Shown here: in pieces, positions 23,112-31,865 of the stretch
Layout of the letters: every line of letters starts with the position of its first letter
Position numbering within the stretch: the first letter of the stretch is position 1
Assembly (NCBI GenBank): GCA_963575745.1
Contig: CAUYUJ010016063.1
Location: 126,501 to 190,500, forward strand
Source: Prorocentrum cordatum
Taxonomy: Eukaryota > Sar > Dinophyceae > Prorocentrales > Prorocentraceae
DNA: 64,000 nucleotides
Direction of reading: 5' to 3'
Made by a program: the position numbers and the translations under genes
The notes under the pieces: model-generated
Seen by the model: the letters and a program-made list of their open reading frames with translations, nothing else
Told to the model about the DNA's origin: nothing
Databases searched by the model: none

Positions 23112-23215
23112 TGGAGGAGGAGGAGGAGGAGGAGGAGGAGGAGGAGGAGGTGGAGGAGGAGGAGGAGGAGGAAGAAGAAGAAGAGGAGGAGGAGGAGGAG
23201 GAGGAGGAAGAGGAG
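23112..23215 (+). repeat. (GGA)n microsatellite
   Basis: GGA with AGA variants, separating the ORF1-like fragment from the LINE tail. Confidence 0.9.
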
Positions 23216-23277
23216 GTTTTTTGACATCGACCGTGGCAAATGCAGGCGACGGCCGCGGTCAGGGCGTCGTTTGCTGT

Positions 23278-24973
23278 TCACTGGGCTGGAGGAAGGCAGT
23301 CCAGCGAGCAGTGAATGAACAAGGGGAGGGGGGCAGGCGCGAAAACCACGGGGCGATTTCCCCAAGGGGAGGATCCCCTGTGCGCAACTCGGTGTGTCTC
23401 GCCCCCTTGGAAACTGAGGGTTGCCCTGTCGCAGACCATCCCAGCCGGCTTCGGCCTGGCACGTGGCGCGTACGGGGGCCATGGCGGCTCGCCCGTCTTG
23501 GGCGGGCCAAACAGATCCTGGGCAGCCTCACCCTCTGCGCCAAAATGGCCGCGAGGATGGGGCCAGGGCTGAGCAGCAGCAGCAGCAGCAGCAGTGTTGG
23601 AAGACGACGACACGTACGACGGGTCGACGGCTCGATCAGGCTGCTGGCCTTGGCCCTTGCTCACAGGGGACCCGCTCTCTGGCTCCTCTCTCTCTCTCTC
23701 TGGGGAGCCAGGCTGCCCTCCTGCAGCACGCAAGAGGCGCCGCGCAACCTTGGCAGTGCGTAGCTCCTTCTCGTATTCAGACAGGCGGCGGGGAACATCC
23801 GTAGGCAGGACATCGTCAGGACCATACGAGGGCCCCACCTCCACAGCAACGCCTGAACGTTTGGGGTGCCTGCCTTTCCCAACAGCTTTCCAGGCACCCT
23901 TGGCACCTGCACCCTGTGGCGCGCCGTCACACTGCAGAAGACAGTTGCGCGGTTGACCATGAGGCGAGTAGGCTTTGCATCTTAAGCATGTAGTGAGGGC
24001 ATCACCGTCCGAACAAAGCAAGCCCGCCAGGATGGCAGCATCAAGCTTGGGGTCACTGGAGCACGCACCAGGCGCAGGCGGGCCCAGACCTCCAAGCAGC
24101 TTCCCGCCGGGCCCTTGGCGCGGCACACCTTTAGCAACACGCAGGCATTCAATGCCTTGCCAAAAAGGAAGAAACACGCGTCCACTGATGAGGAGGAAGC
24201 ACGACTTTTGGCCGAGGAGGTTCACGAACCAGCCTGATGTCTCTCAGGTTGAGCCTCGGCCACTCAGGCATGAGATCAGCCGTCAGACGCATGACACAGT
24301 TGGCAACACTTATGCACCTCTCTAGCCACTCTACGTCAGCAGGGTCGGGCTGAAGGTGTCTAGCTCGCGGATGTTTGGCAACAGCGTCGGCTAGGTCATT
24401 CCCTAGCTTCTAAAAGCGCTCCAGCTCGGTGAGATCCTGGGACTCCTCGACGTGGGCTTTCACTTTGAAAACCCCGTCAACGAGCTTCCGATGGGTGGGA
24501 TGCAAAAATCCTGAATGCACCCGCTGGTAGGACAGGGAATGCAGGAGGGGCTCGTTTGCCTGGACGACCACATTCTTGCAGTCGGAATACATCGAGCTGC
24601 CAGGCATGGCATGCATCGCAGCAGTAGCATCGGCTCCGAATTCCCCGCCTTGGGCCGTTTGGAGGGTAGGGGCCCACATATGACACCAGTTACGGCAAAC
24701 TTCATCGCCGTCATCTCCGACGACCACAATCCCCCACCCAGCCCTGGAGAGTTCTGTGGTAGCACGAGTAGCACGCGACCCCCCTGGCTGTTGGAATAGA
24801 CCCCTGGTATATAGTAGGAAGTCCTCCTCGTTGGTGTCAGCCGGCACGCCCGGAGGAGGGCGCTGGGTTTCCATCTTGAAATCCTGGGCGCCTCTTCTCG
24901 CTGGCCATGGCGCGCAGGAGAAAACCGCAGGCGGTGCGTCGCAGTATCTGGACTGACCCGTCATAGCTCGCAA
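23278..24973 (-). pseudogene. LINE RNase H domain and Cys-rich C-terminus, disrupted
   Basis: RNase H-like features run LLYTRGLF, LSRAGWGIVV, GGEFGADATAAMHA, MYSDCKNVVV, VKAHVEES, then, beyond an in-frame TAG at 24410-24412, KLGNDLADAVAK. The first catalytic acid (expected YTDG) is Arg; the Glu and later Asp residues remain. After a frame change near 24180 the tail contains CLRCKAYSPHGQPRNCLLQC and GKGRHPKRSG, a Cys-pair module seen at LINE C-termini. The frame then drifts into low-complexity sequence ending at 23278. Confidence 0.7.
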
Positions 24974-25322
24974 CTCGCGTCGACGTCGTATCCTGCATCA
25001 GCTGCCCTGGTCCTGGTCCAAATAGCGTTGCACGCGGCAGCCCTGGCACGTCCCAGCTGCAATGGGATGGTTTTCCTGAGACGAAATGCGGCTGCAACAA
25101 CATCATGGCGCACTCGCGCGCCGAGCGAGTGAGAAGAAGGTAGCGTCACTAGCGCGCCCGTGTGTCCCTCTGCAGCAGTCGCGCCTTCAAGATCTTAGGG
25201 CCTTCACCCCCCGCCAGGTTTGGGGCCCAGGGGGCGGGGGGGGGGGGCGGGGCGACCGAGGGCCGCGCCTGCCGCATTTCGCCCCAGGGGATAACAAAGG
25301 GGAGCGGCTTTGTTTGGTTCGC

Positions 25323-26926
25323 CTATCTTCCCTGGCGCGGCGCGCGACAGGCGCCGCGGCAGGGTGCCGGGCGGGGTCCAGAGAGAGATTGAGCAGAGAG
25401 GTCCTCGACTTCATCTTGGCAGGGCTGCGTCGCGCCGGCAGCGGCGACCGGATGCCTTTCCCGTTCGTAGTTGGGAAGGCCGTGTGCCTTCGACCTTGGA
25501 GCATGCCTCCCGAGAGGCCTCTTGGCCCTTTTGAGCATTTGGAGCTTCTTGTCAAACGCGCGCTCGCGGTCACCAAAGTTTCGGCCGCGTCCGGGGGCGC
25601 GACGGAAGAGACCGGGGGCAAAATCAGCCCCGAGGTTCACGGCAGAGGGTGCCCAGGGCGCCCGGCAAGGCCCCCGATTTCTGACCGGGTTTGCAAGCGC
25701 ATCCGACGAGGCGGCGAGGGCAGCTTCATCAACCGAGATCACTCCACCCACGTCATCCTCGATGGCCGCCCTGAGGTTCGCTGCTGCCTCAGGGAGATGG
25801 CTGACTGCGTCGGTGCATGTGCTGACGCGGCTGAGACCGTGGCCATCGATGTAAACGTCAAACGTGATGCTTGGCGGGGGCTGCAGGGCGTCGCGCGCCG
25901 GCACAGCGCTGATGCGCACCATGGCGGTCGTGAAGCCACGACCGGCGACGGCGCCGTTGTTGACGAAAACGGCTCCGACAAGCGTTCCTGGGAGCGAAAT
26001 AGACCTGCCGTGCCGATGCCAGCCTAGCTAGCTAGCTGCCTGGGGAAATGAAACTGGCAGCAGCGCTGAAGGAGGGCCGAAAGATTGACGAGCTCAAGAC
26101 ACATGCAAAGGTCCCATAGCAGCGTGCAACTGGCTTCTTTCTTGGACACAGCTCCTTCAGCGCGCGAAGATGGCCCGGGCCGCGTCGGCGGCAGACGAAC
26201 ACTGGGAACCCGCGAAATGATTCGGCTGGAGAAATCACTCCCCCATTGGACGGCAAACCTCCGCCTGCGTCGCCCCCGGAGGCAATGGGGGCCGCAGAAG
26301 AGGCAGATGGGCCCGAAGCCACCAGAAGGTTTGCCATGCAGGGAAAGGACCACCAGGGAAATCTGCCCCGGGTAACCCAGAAGCCTCCATGGCCGAAAAC
26401 ATGCCCCCCAGGGCATCAAGGGCCCCGTCGGACTGACCGGCAGAAAGGTTCATGTGAAAGCCATTAACTGCCGCGGCAGACCTAGACGAATAACGCCTGG
26501 AAGCAGAGCGCAGCTCATCAGCAGTGGGGGTCCACAAACTGAAGCTCGGGCTTCAGTGGGGCCGGAGTATTCGAGGCATCCCACAGCTCACTAAATCTAC
26601 TAGTCTCGGCCGCAAGCAAGGCCAGGGGGTTCTGATATGACGGCTCCATTTCGACCCAGAGTGGTGGTGGGGGCCCAGGGCAGACTGCCTCGCGCATGCC
26701 GGTGGGCCCCCCGCGCCCCCTGGTCGATGCATTGGAGCAGCCACCCCCTCCACTCGGCAAGTGCCTGCGGCTTGGACTTGACGGCGAAGGTTGCCAGATG
26801 CTCGTCCAAGTCGAGCAAGTCATGCTGGCCTTTAAACTGAAACTGCTGCACACTCAAGACGCTGTCGGCGTGGGAAGCCAGCCATTGCTTAAGAAAGGTG
26901 GGCGGGAGCAAAAGCAGCCCTCGCAC
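25323..26926 (-). pseudogene. LINE reverse-transcriptase domain, disrupted
   Basis: Segments in order: LAAETSRFSELWDAS (about 26600), WTPTADELRSASRRYSSRSA (26537), ISLVVLSLHGKPSGGFGPI (palm entry, about 26330), WDLCMCLELVNLSALLQR (motif A with Asp, about 26100), AGRGFTTAMVRISAVPA (about 25950), FDVYIDGHGLSRV (motif C, about 25860) and the thumb region NLGADFAPG...KLQMLKRAKRP (about 25650-25540). Motif C reads YIDG rather than YXDD, so the second catalytic Asp is lost. A frame change at a GCTA tandem tract (26025-26036) splits motif A from motif C. Confidence 0.75.
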
Positions 26927-27174
26927 CTCTTGCGACCGGGCGGCCCCTGTGCCGGCCGCGTCGAGCTGGATGGGGGAGCTTAGATTTGCCGACCAACCAC
27001 TGAAGGGGGGAGAGCTTGAGTTGTCTGTGGGGGGCCTGTTTATCTTGGTCCAAGATATTAGCCCGCTCCTGCTGGGGCACTTCCCCCCTGCTTCCCAAAC
27101 GTGGGAGGGTGGTTCGACGCGTCCCCGCTAGCTCCTTCTCGGCAAGGTCGGCCCAACGCTTACCCAGGGGTCCA

Positions 27175-27500
27175 AAATATCACATATTTCTGAAATTATC
27201 AGCCGTTTCTGAAATTCGCAAAAAAAATGAAATTATATCAAAAATTGTGAAATATTACATGAACCAGCGAACGCGTGCTAGTACGTAACGTTTTCTTTAT
27301 GTTTTGCATCGTGGCCCGCCCGCGGCTCGCGTCGCCGTCGGCCCGCGATCCGCCCGCGACCCAACCCGCGACGCTTATTCCACGATCCGCCCTCGAAGTG
27401 CCCCCACGATTGCCCCGCGACACGCCCCGTGACCCACTCGCGGCCATCCGCGCGATCCGCCCGCGACCCCCGCGACCCGCGACTCGCGATCACCCGCGAC
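27175..27500 (+). repeat. AT-rich island followed by CGCGACCC decamer repeats
   Basis: Position 27175-27290 is unusually AT-rich for this window. From 27310 it becomes CGCGATCCGC/CGCGACCCNC repeats of about 10 bp. The same decamer family recurs reverse-complemented at 46655-46850 and directly at 59665-59735. Confidence 0.6.
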
Positions 27501-27714
27501 ACGCATGAAACCCTAAAGCATTCTAACACGCCGTTGCCGCATGCGCGGCAGCGGAGTTCGGCAGCCAAGGGGAGGGGCAGCGCCGAGCAGGCGCTCTGGC
27601 TCGAGCGGAGTCGTCCTCCTGGACAGGCCGGCCTGGGCACGCGCGCCGATGGCGCTCCGCAGAAGCATGCTGCGGCCGAAGGACAGGCGGGGGAACAACT
27701 CGGAGGGGGGGAAG

Positions 27715-28260
27715 GAGGAGAAGAGGAGGAGGAGGAGGAGGAGGAGAAGGAGGAAAAGGCTCCTAGAGGCGAGGGGGAGGAGGAGGAGGAGGAGGAGAGG
27801 AGGGGAGGATAAGGAGGAGGAGGAAGTTAAGAGGGAAGGGAGGAGGGAAAAAGGCTCCGAGGGCGGGATCCGAGAGGCGGAGAGAGGAGGAGGGTGGATG
27901 AGGAGGAGATGAGGAGGAGGAGGAGGCGGAGGTGGAGGAGGAGAAGCAACAGCAACGGTAGCAGCAGCAGCAGCAACAACAGAAGTAGCAGCAGTAGCCA
28001 TCAACGGTAGCAGCAGCAGCAACAACAGAAGCAGCAGCAGTAGCAACAGCAGGAAAAGAAGGAGGAGAAAAGCAGACGGGGGAGGAACGAGTAACCCAAC
28101 AGGACGACGTCGTGGAGGCGCCTGCTGGGTCGTGGCGTGCTGGAGCGCCACAGGAGCCACGTGGAGAACAACGAGGAGGAGGAGCAGGAGGAAGAGGAGG
28201 AGGAGGAGGAAGAAGAGGAGGGGGAGGAGGAGGAGGAGGAGGAGGAAGAGGAGGAGGAGG
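27715..28260 (+). repeat. (GGA)n and (AGC)n microsatellites
   Basis: GGA-rich with AGCAGCAACA tracts at about 27940-28050. A unique stretch (28080-28170) interrupts it. The 500+ residue minus-strand Ser/Leu/Pro frames across this region are artefacts. Confidence 0.85.
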
Positions 28261-28266
28261 AGGAGT

Positions 28267-28402
28267 CTCGGAATCGCTCGGACTTTTGTTTTCGACGTCG
28301 GCGTCGACGTCGACGTCGTCGGGGGGAGGGGGGGATGGCGCGCGAAAACACACGCACCAAAACGAAAAACGCAGAGGAAACGGACGTCCGAGCGATGGCG
28401 AG
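28267..28402 (-). mobile_element. Small inverted-repeat element 'CTCG', copy 3 (inverted)
   Basis: Ends CTCGGAATCGCTCGGACTT and ACGTCCGAGCGATGGCGAG pair over about 17 of 19 bases. The interior (TTTTCGACGTCGGCGTCGACG ... AAACACACGCACCAAAACG) is the reverse complement of the two copies at 29765 and 30068. It sits in a GGA microsatellite. No coding capacity. Confidence 0.7.
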
Positions 28403-28663
28403 TAGGATGAGGAGGAGCAGGAGGAGAAGGAGGAGAAGGAGGAGGAGGAGGAGGAGCTCCTCGAGGAGGCGGCGGCAGAGGATGAGGATGATGAGGAAGG
28501 GGAGCAGCAACAGCGGTAGCAGCAACATCAGCTGCAACAACATAAGCATCGGCAGCAACAGCAGAAGGAGGGGGAGGGGAGAAGGAGGAGGAGGAAGAAT
28601 AATGAGGGGGAGGAGGAGGGAGGAGGAGGAGGAGGAGGAAGAGGGAGGATGGGTAACAAACAA

Positions 28664-28940
28664 AATTCCAGAGGCCGCCGCCGCCATCGACGCGTCCAGC
28701 GACGACGCGCCGTTGTCGCAGCTGGCGCAGGCCGATCCCCTCTGGCAACAATGTTTCGACTCGCGCACCCGAACCGAGACCGATGGGGACAACGAAGCTG
28801 AACGTCCCCCCCTCCGAGTATACTCGTAAGGGGGGACGTTCAGCTTGCCGAGCGAATGGCGGTCGACCTTCGGGGAGCTCCGCGAGGAGTCGAACGAATT
28901 CGAGAGCGATGAGGAGGAGGCCGATGGCGACACACTCGGA
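28664..28940 (+). CDS. Candidate host exon(s), interrupted by a palindrome
   Basis: A mixed-composition frame reads AAAIDASSDDAPLSQLAQAD and PLWQQCFDSRTRTETDGDNE, then hits a stop inside a perfect palindrome (28795-28846). It resumes in the same frame as LPSEWRSTFGELREESNEF before dissolving into GGA repeats. A possible acceptor is the CCAG at about 28670. The palindrome may be an insertion or a very short structured intron. No domain recognised. Confidence 0.35.
28795..28846. repeat. 52-bp palindrome with 17-bp perfect arms
   Basis: AAGCTGAACGTCCCCCC and its exact reverse complement flank a loop that itself contains the 12-bp palindrome CGAGTATACTCG. Confidence 0.9.
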
Positions 28941-29024
28941 GGAGGAGGAGCAGCAGCAGCAGCAGCAGGAGCAGGGGCAGGAAGAGGAGGAGGGAGTAGG
29001 ATGAAGGGGAGGGGGGAGGATGAG

Positions 29025-29105
29025 GATGAGGATGAGGATGAGGATGAGGATGAGGAGGAGGAGGAGGAGGAGGAGGAGGAGGAGGAGGAGGAGGAGGAGG
29101 AGGGG
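29025..29105 (+). repeat. (GATGAG)/(GGA)n microsatellite
   Basis: ATGAGG hexamers grading into GGA repeats. Confidence 0.85.
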
Positions 29106-29254
29106 GAGGGGGCAGCAACAGCAGAAGAACGAGGAAAGCAAGACGGCTGAACGGATGAGGATGGATGGATGGACGAGCAGTCGGGAGGACAAGTTGATGG
29201 GTGCGGAGGTCGAGGATAGGAGTGTGGGAGGAGAGGGGGCGGGGGTAGAGGAGG

Positions 29255-29545
29255 CCGCGCGATCCCGAGGCCCCGTCGGTCGTCGAGGAGCCCGAGACGC
29301 CTGTCGACGCGCAGCCGCCGTGGGTGCCCGAGACGCAGACGCAGCGAGAGGACGAGCCCGAGGAGCAGGTGCCCGCGACGCTGCCCACGCCGCCCGAGGA
29401 GCAGGTGCCCGCGCCGACGCAGCCCGCGCCGACGCCCACGCCGACGCCCACGCCGACGCATCACAAGCCGACGCCGAAGCCGACGCCGCCGCCCATCGAC
29501 GTGGAAGACTCGGTGCCGCTTAAGCCCAACCGCGAGCACGTCGAG
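29255..29545 (+). CDS. Candidate host exon, Pro/Thr/Glu-rich
   Basis: The frame reads DPEAPSVVEEPETPVDAQPP, WVPETQTQREDEPEEQVPA, PPEEQVPAPTQPAPTPTPTP and IDVEDSVPLKPNREHVEAR. Codon use is GC-rich but the peptide is a plausible disordered linker rather than a trinucleotide artefact. It ends near 29545, before TCC repeats. Splice boundaries are not fixed, and linkage to neighbouring exons on the same strand is inferred. Confidence 0.4.
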
Positions 29546-29764
29546 GCTCGCGTTCTTTCCTGCTTCCCCCTCGCTCTCCTCCCGTCGAGTCGTATCCCCC
29601 GCCACGTCCTCCCATCCCATCCCGCCCACTCCATCCTCCCCTGCCCCAATCCTCATCGTCGTCCCTCTCCACCTCGGCCTCGTCCTCCTCCTCATCCCCC
29701 TCCTTCTCGTCGTCATTCCCCTCCTCCTCCTCCTCGTCCTCCTCCCCCTCCTCCTCCTCCTATA

Positions 29765-29897
29765 CTCGCCATCGCTCGGACGTGCGTTTCCTGTGCGTTG
29801 TTCGTTTTGGCGCGTGTGTTTTCGTGCACCACCACCCCTCCCCCCGACGACGTCGACGTCGTCATCGACGTCGAAAAGAAGTCCGAGCGATGCCGAG
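29765..29897 (+). mobile_element. Small inverted-repeat element 'CTCG', copy 1
   Basis: 133 bp. Terminal inverted repeats CTCGCCATCGCTCGGACGT and AAGTCCGAGCGATGCCGAG (17 of 19 paired). Interior contains GTTTTGGCGCGTGTGTTTTCG and a GACGTCGACGTCGTC stretch. Non-coding. Confidence 0.75.
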
Positions 29898-30067
29898 ACT
29901 CCTCCTCCTCCTCCTCCTCCTCCTCCTCCTCCTCCCCCTCCTCCTCCTCCGCATCCTCCTCCGTCTCATCTGCCTCCTCCTCCTCCTCGTCCTCGTCCTG
30001 CTACTCCTTGTCATCCCTCCTCCTCCTCAGCTGCTCTTCTCCTGCTCCTCCTCCTGCTCCTCCTATA

Positions 30068-30200
30068 CTCGCCATCGCTCGGACGTACGTTTCCTGTGCG
30101 TTGTTCGTTTTGGCGCGTGTGTTTTCGTGCACCACCACCCCTCCCCCCGACGACGTCGACGTCGTCATCGACGTCGAAAAAAAGTCCGAGCGATGCCGAG
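30068..30200 (+). mobile_element. Small inverted-repeat element 'CTCG', copy 2
   Basis: 133 bp, nearly identical to copy 1, with the same ends and interior. Probably produced by local tandem duplication. Confidence 0.75.
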
Positions 30201-30573
30201 ACTCCTCCTCCTCCTCCTCCTCCTCCTCCTCCTCCTCCTCCCCATCCTCCTCCTCCGCATCCTCCTCCTTCTCATCTGCCTCCTCCTCCTCCTCGTCCTC
30301 GTCCTGCTACTCCTTGTCATCCCTCCTCCTCCTCAGCTGCTCTTCTCCTGCTCCTCCTCCTGCCCCTCCTGCTGCTCCTCCTGATCCTCCTCTCGCTCTG
30401 CCTATTGAACGCTCCCATCGCCCTCCTATGTTCAACTGCTTCTCCGACTCCTTCCAATGTTGCTCCTCCGACTCTCCTCCTGCTCCATTCCGCTGCTGCT
30501 CCTCCGACTCTCCTCGAGGCTGCTCGTGCCGTCGGCGGTCATGGCATGCACCGTAGATGTTTTGGTCCAATTT

Positions 30574-30740
30574 CAGGGTATTCTGAAATGGACGCGGACA
30601 CGGCCGACACCTCAGCAATTGCTAAGGCGATTGCCCCATTCATAAAGCGACCCGCGTTTCTCGCCGTGGCCGATGTCAAGGGCAAGGGGGTCCGCCGCTC
30701 GATCGAGGACAACGCCGACTTCATCAGAGCAACGATAGAG
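30574..30740 (+). CDS. Host-gene exon, donor at 30740/30741
   Basis: Mixed-composition frame: MDADTADTSAIAKAIAPFI, KRPAFLAVADVKGKGVRR, SIEDNADFIRATIE. A likely acceptor is the TTTCAG just before 30577. The exon ends GATAGAG at a GT donor. Joined to 31303 the frame continues without a stop. No known domain is recognised; the peptide looks like a folded, soluble segment. Confidence 0.5.
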
Positions 30741-30749
30741 GTGCATCCC

Positions 30750-30915
30750 CCATCGTCGCCGTCGTCGTTGTCGTCGTCGTCGTCGTAGTCGTCGTCGTAG
30801 TCGTCGTCGTCGTCGTCGGTGTCGTCGTCGTCGTCGTCGTCCGTCGTCCGTCGTCGTCGTCTCCGTCGTCGTCGTTAATTTCATTCTCAGTCTCATTGTC
30901 GTCGGCGTCGTCGGT

Positions 30916-30990
<75 letters not shown>
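30750..30990 (+). repeat. (GTC)n microsatellite
   Basis: TCGTCGTCG repeats, nearly pure at 30913-30990. Confidence 0.95.
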
Positions 30991-30992
<2 letters not shown>

Positions 30993-31149
30993 CTATTCCC
31001 CCCCTGAAGAGGAGGGGGGGGAGGAACTTCGGGTTTCGGGGAGGGGGTGGACGAGGACTAGGGCGGTTGTCGGTAGGAGTGCGCTAGGAGTGCGGTAGGC
31101 GTGCGGTAGGTGCGCGTAGGTGTGCGGGAGGTGTGAGGGAGGTGTGCGA

Positions 31150-31223
31150 ATTCTACAACCGTCGAGGTCGAGTGCAACCCCGCCTTGAGGTGGGGTTTCA
31201 CTCGACCTCGACGGCTGTAGAAT
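31150..31223. repeat. 74-nt near-perfect hairpin
   Basis: Left arm 31150-31174 and right arm 31199-31223 pair at 24 of 25 positions (arm starts ATTCTACAACCGTCGAGGTC). The inner 10 bases pair again at 8 of 10, leaving a 4-nt loop. Confidence 0.9.
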
Positions 31224-31225
31224 CT

Positions 31226-31269
31226 GTCATGGCCCAAACCTCGCGTGCACGCGTGGTCTGGGCCGTGAC
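31226..31269. repeat. Second adjacent hairpin
   Basis: CATGGCCCAAACCTCGCGTG (31228-31247) pairs with the following 20 bases at 17 of 20 positions with no loop; two further pairs outside. It starts 3 bases after the 74-nt hairpin. A weaker third stem lies at 31275-31313 (GACGGAA/TTCCGTC plus GCACCT/AGGTGC). Confidence 0.75.
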
Positions 31270-31302
31270 GATGGGACGGAAAATTGACCTCCGCACCTAG
31301 AG

Positions 31303-31445
31303 GTGCTTCCGTCTCTCGGCTTGCTCAAGCGGGACTGCGAGGACATGCTGGGCGAGATTGCCAAGCAGAACGGGTTCAAGTTCAAGAGCGACGACGAGAA
31401 AACCAGTTGGCAGTCGACGATGGGGAAGCGGCTCAAGGACTACTG
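31303..31445 (+). CDS. Host-gene exon, truncated by assembly gap
   Basis: Reads VLPSLGLLKRDCEDMLGEIA and KQNGFKFKSDDEKTSWQSTM, then GKRLKDY into the gap. It joins in frame to the exon ending at 30740. Mixed composition with Lys/Asp/Glu favours real coding. No domain recognised; the 3' part is lost in the N run. Confidence 0.5.
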
Positions 31446-31545
31446 NNNNNNNNNNNNNNNNNNNNNNNNNNNNNNNNNNNNNNNNNNNNNNNNNNNNNNN
31501 NNNNNNNNNNNNNNNNNNNNNNNNNNNNNNNNNNNNNNNNNNNNN
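31446..31545. other. Assembly gap (100 N)
   Basis: Exactly 100 undetermined bases, the conventional scaffold-gap length; the true distance is unknown. Sequence order across it may not be contiguous. Confidence 0.98.
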
Positions 31546-31864
31546 TGCCGTCAGCGAGCCCCGAGGAGACGACGAAGTAATCGAGCACGCTGGCGCCGCG
31601 CGTGCCGATCACGCTGCTGGAAACAACGGCCTGTGCACGCAAGCGATTGACAATGCCCGATGTAGCACAAATTATTGTGGGCGGGGCAACCTGCTCCACA
31701 ACCGTACCAATGAAGGCAGGGAGCTCCACGTTGGCCTCTGAGAGCCCTTCGCACGTGCGCAGGTAGGTGCTGCGCGCGGCCATGTAGCGGGCGGCGCTGC
31801 TGAGAGAGTCCATTTTCCAGATAGGGTGATTCGGCCAGTTCGGCCCAGCAGAAAAAGCGATCAA
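31546..31864 (-). pseudogene. Possible LINE endonuclease fragment
   Basis: A minus-strand open frame from 31864 runs into the gap: SLSSAARYMAARSTYLRTC, VELPAFIGTVVEQVAPPTII, then TRGASVLDYFVVSSGLADG. The final block resembles the SxxDYFVVS segment near the C-terminus of endonuclease/exonuclease/phosphatase domains in LINE ORF2 proteins. The upstream catalytic Glu/Asp/His blocks could not be identified. It could be another protein. Confidence 0.4.
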
Positions 31865-31865
31865 T

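Larger units (their letters stand above)
23270..27100 (-). mobile_element. Decayed LINE (non-LTR retrotransposon), minus strand
   Basis: Reading from about 27100 downward: a pre-RT region (LASHADSVLSVQQFQFKGQHDLL), a reverse-transcriptase core, an RNase H domain, then a Cys-rich tail. No endonuclease domain was found upstream, which fits 5' truncation. At least five frame changes and an in-frame TAG make it non-functional. AT-rich sequence at 27175-27290 marks the 5' side; an AGC run (about 23573-23593) and GGA array lie beyond the 3' side. No target duplication could be defined. Confidence 0.75.
29690..30395 (+). repeat. (TCC)n microsatellite with a 303-bp tandem duplication
   Basis: TCC runs surround two copies of the CTCG element, which start exactly 303 bp apart (29765 and 30068). 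The whole module, TCC flank included, is duplicated. Confidence 0.85.
30741..31302 (+). other. Probable GT-AG intron with direct repeats at its boundaries
   Basis: 562 bp. It begins GTGCAT and ends CTAGAG. TAGAGGTGC occurs exactly at both junctions (30736-30744 and 31298-31306). Direct repeats at splice junctions are a known feature of many dinoflagellate introns and of introner-type insertions. Contents: a (GTC)n microsatellite at 30750-30990, GTGCGGTAGG short repeats, and a 74-nt hairpin. Confidence 0.5.

Noticed and set aside
27513-29716. Minus-strand frames of 550-570 codons (Ser/Leu/Pro/Arg-rich)
   Set aside because: They run through GGA/AGC microsatellites, two overlap in different frames, and no domain is present.
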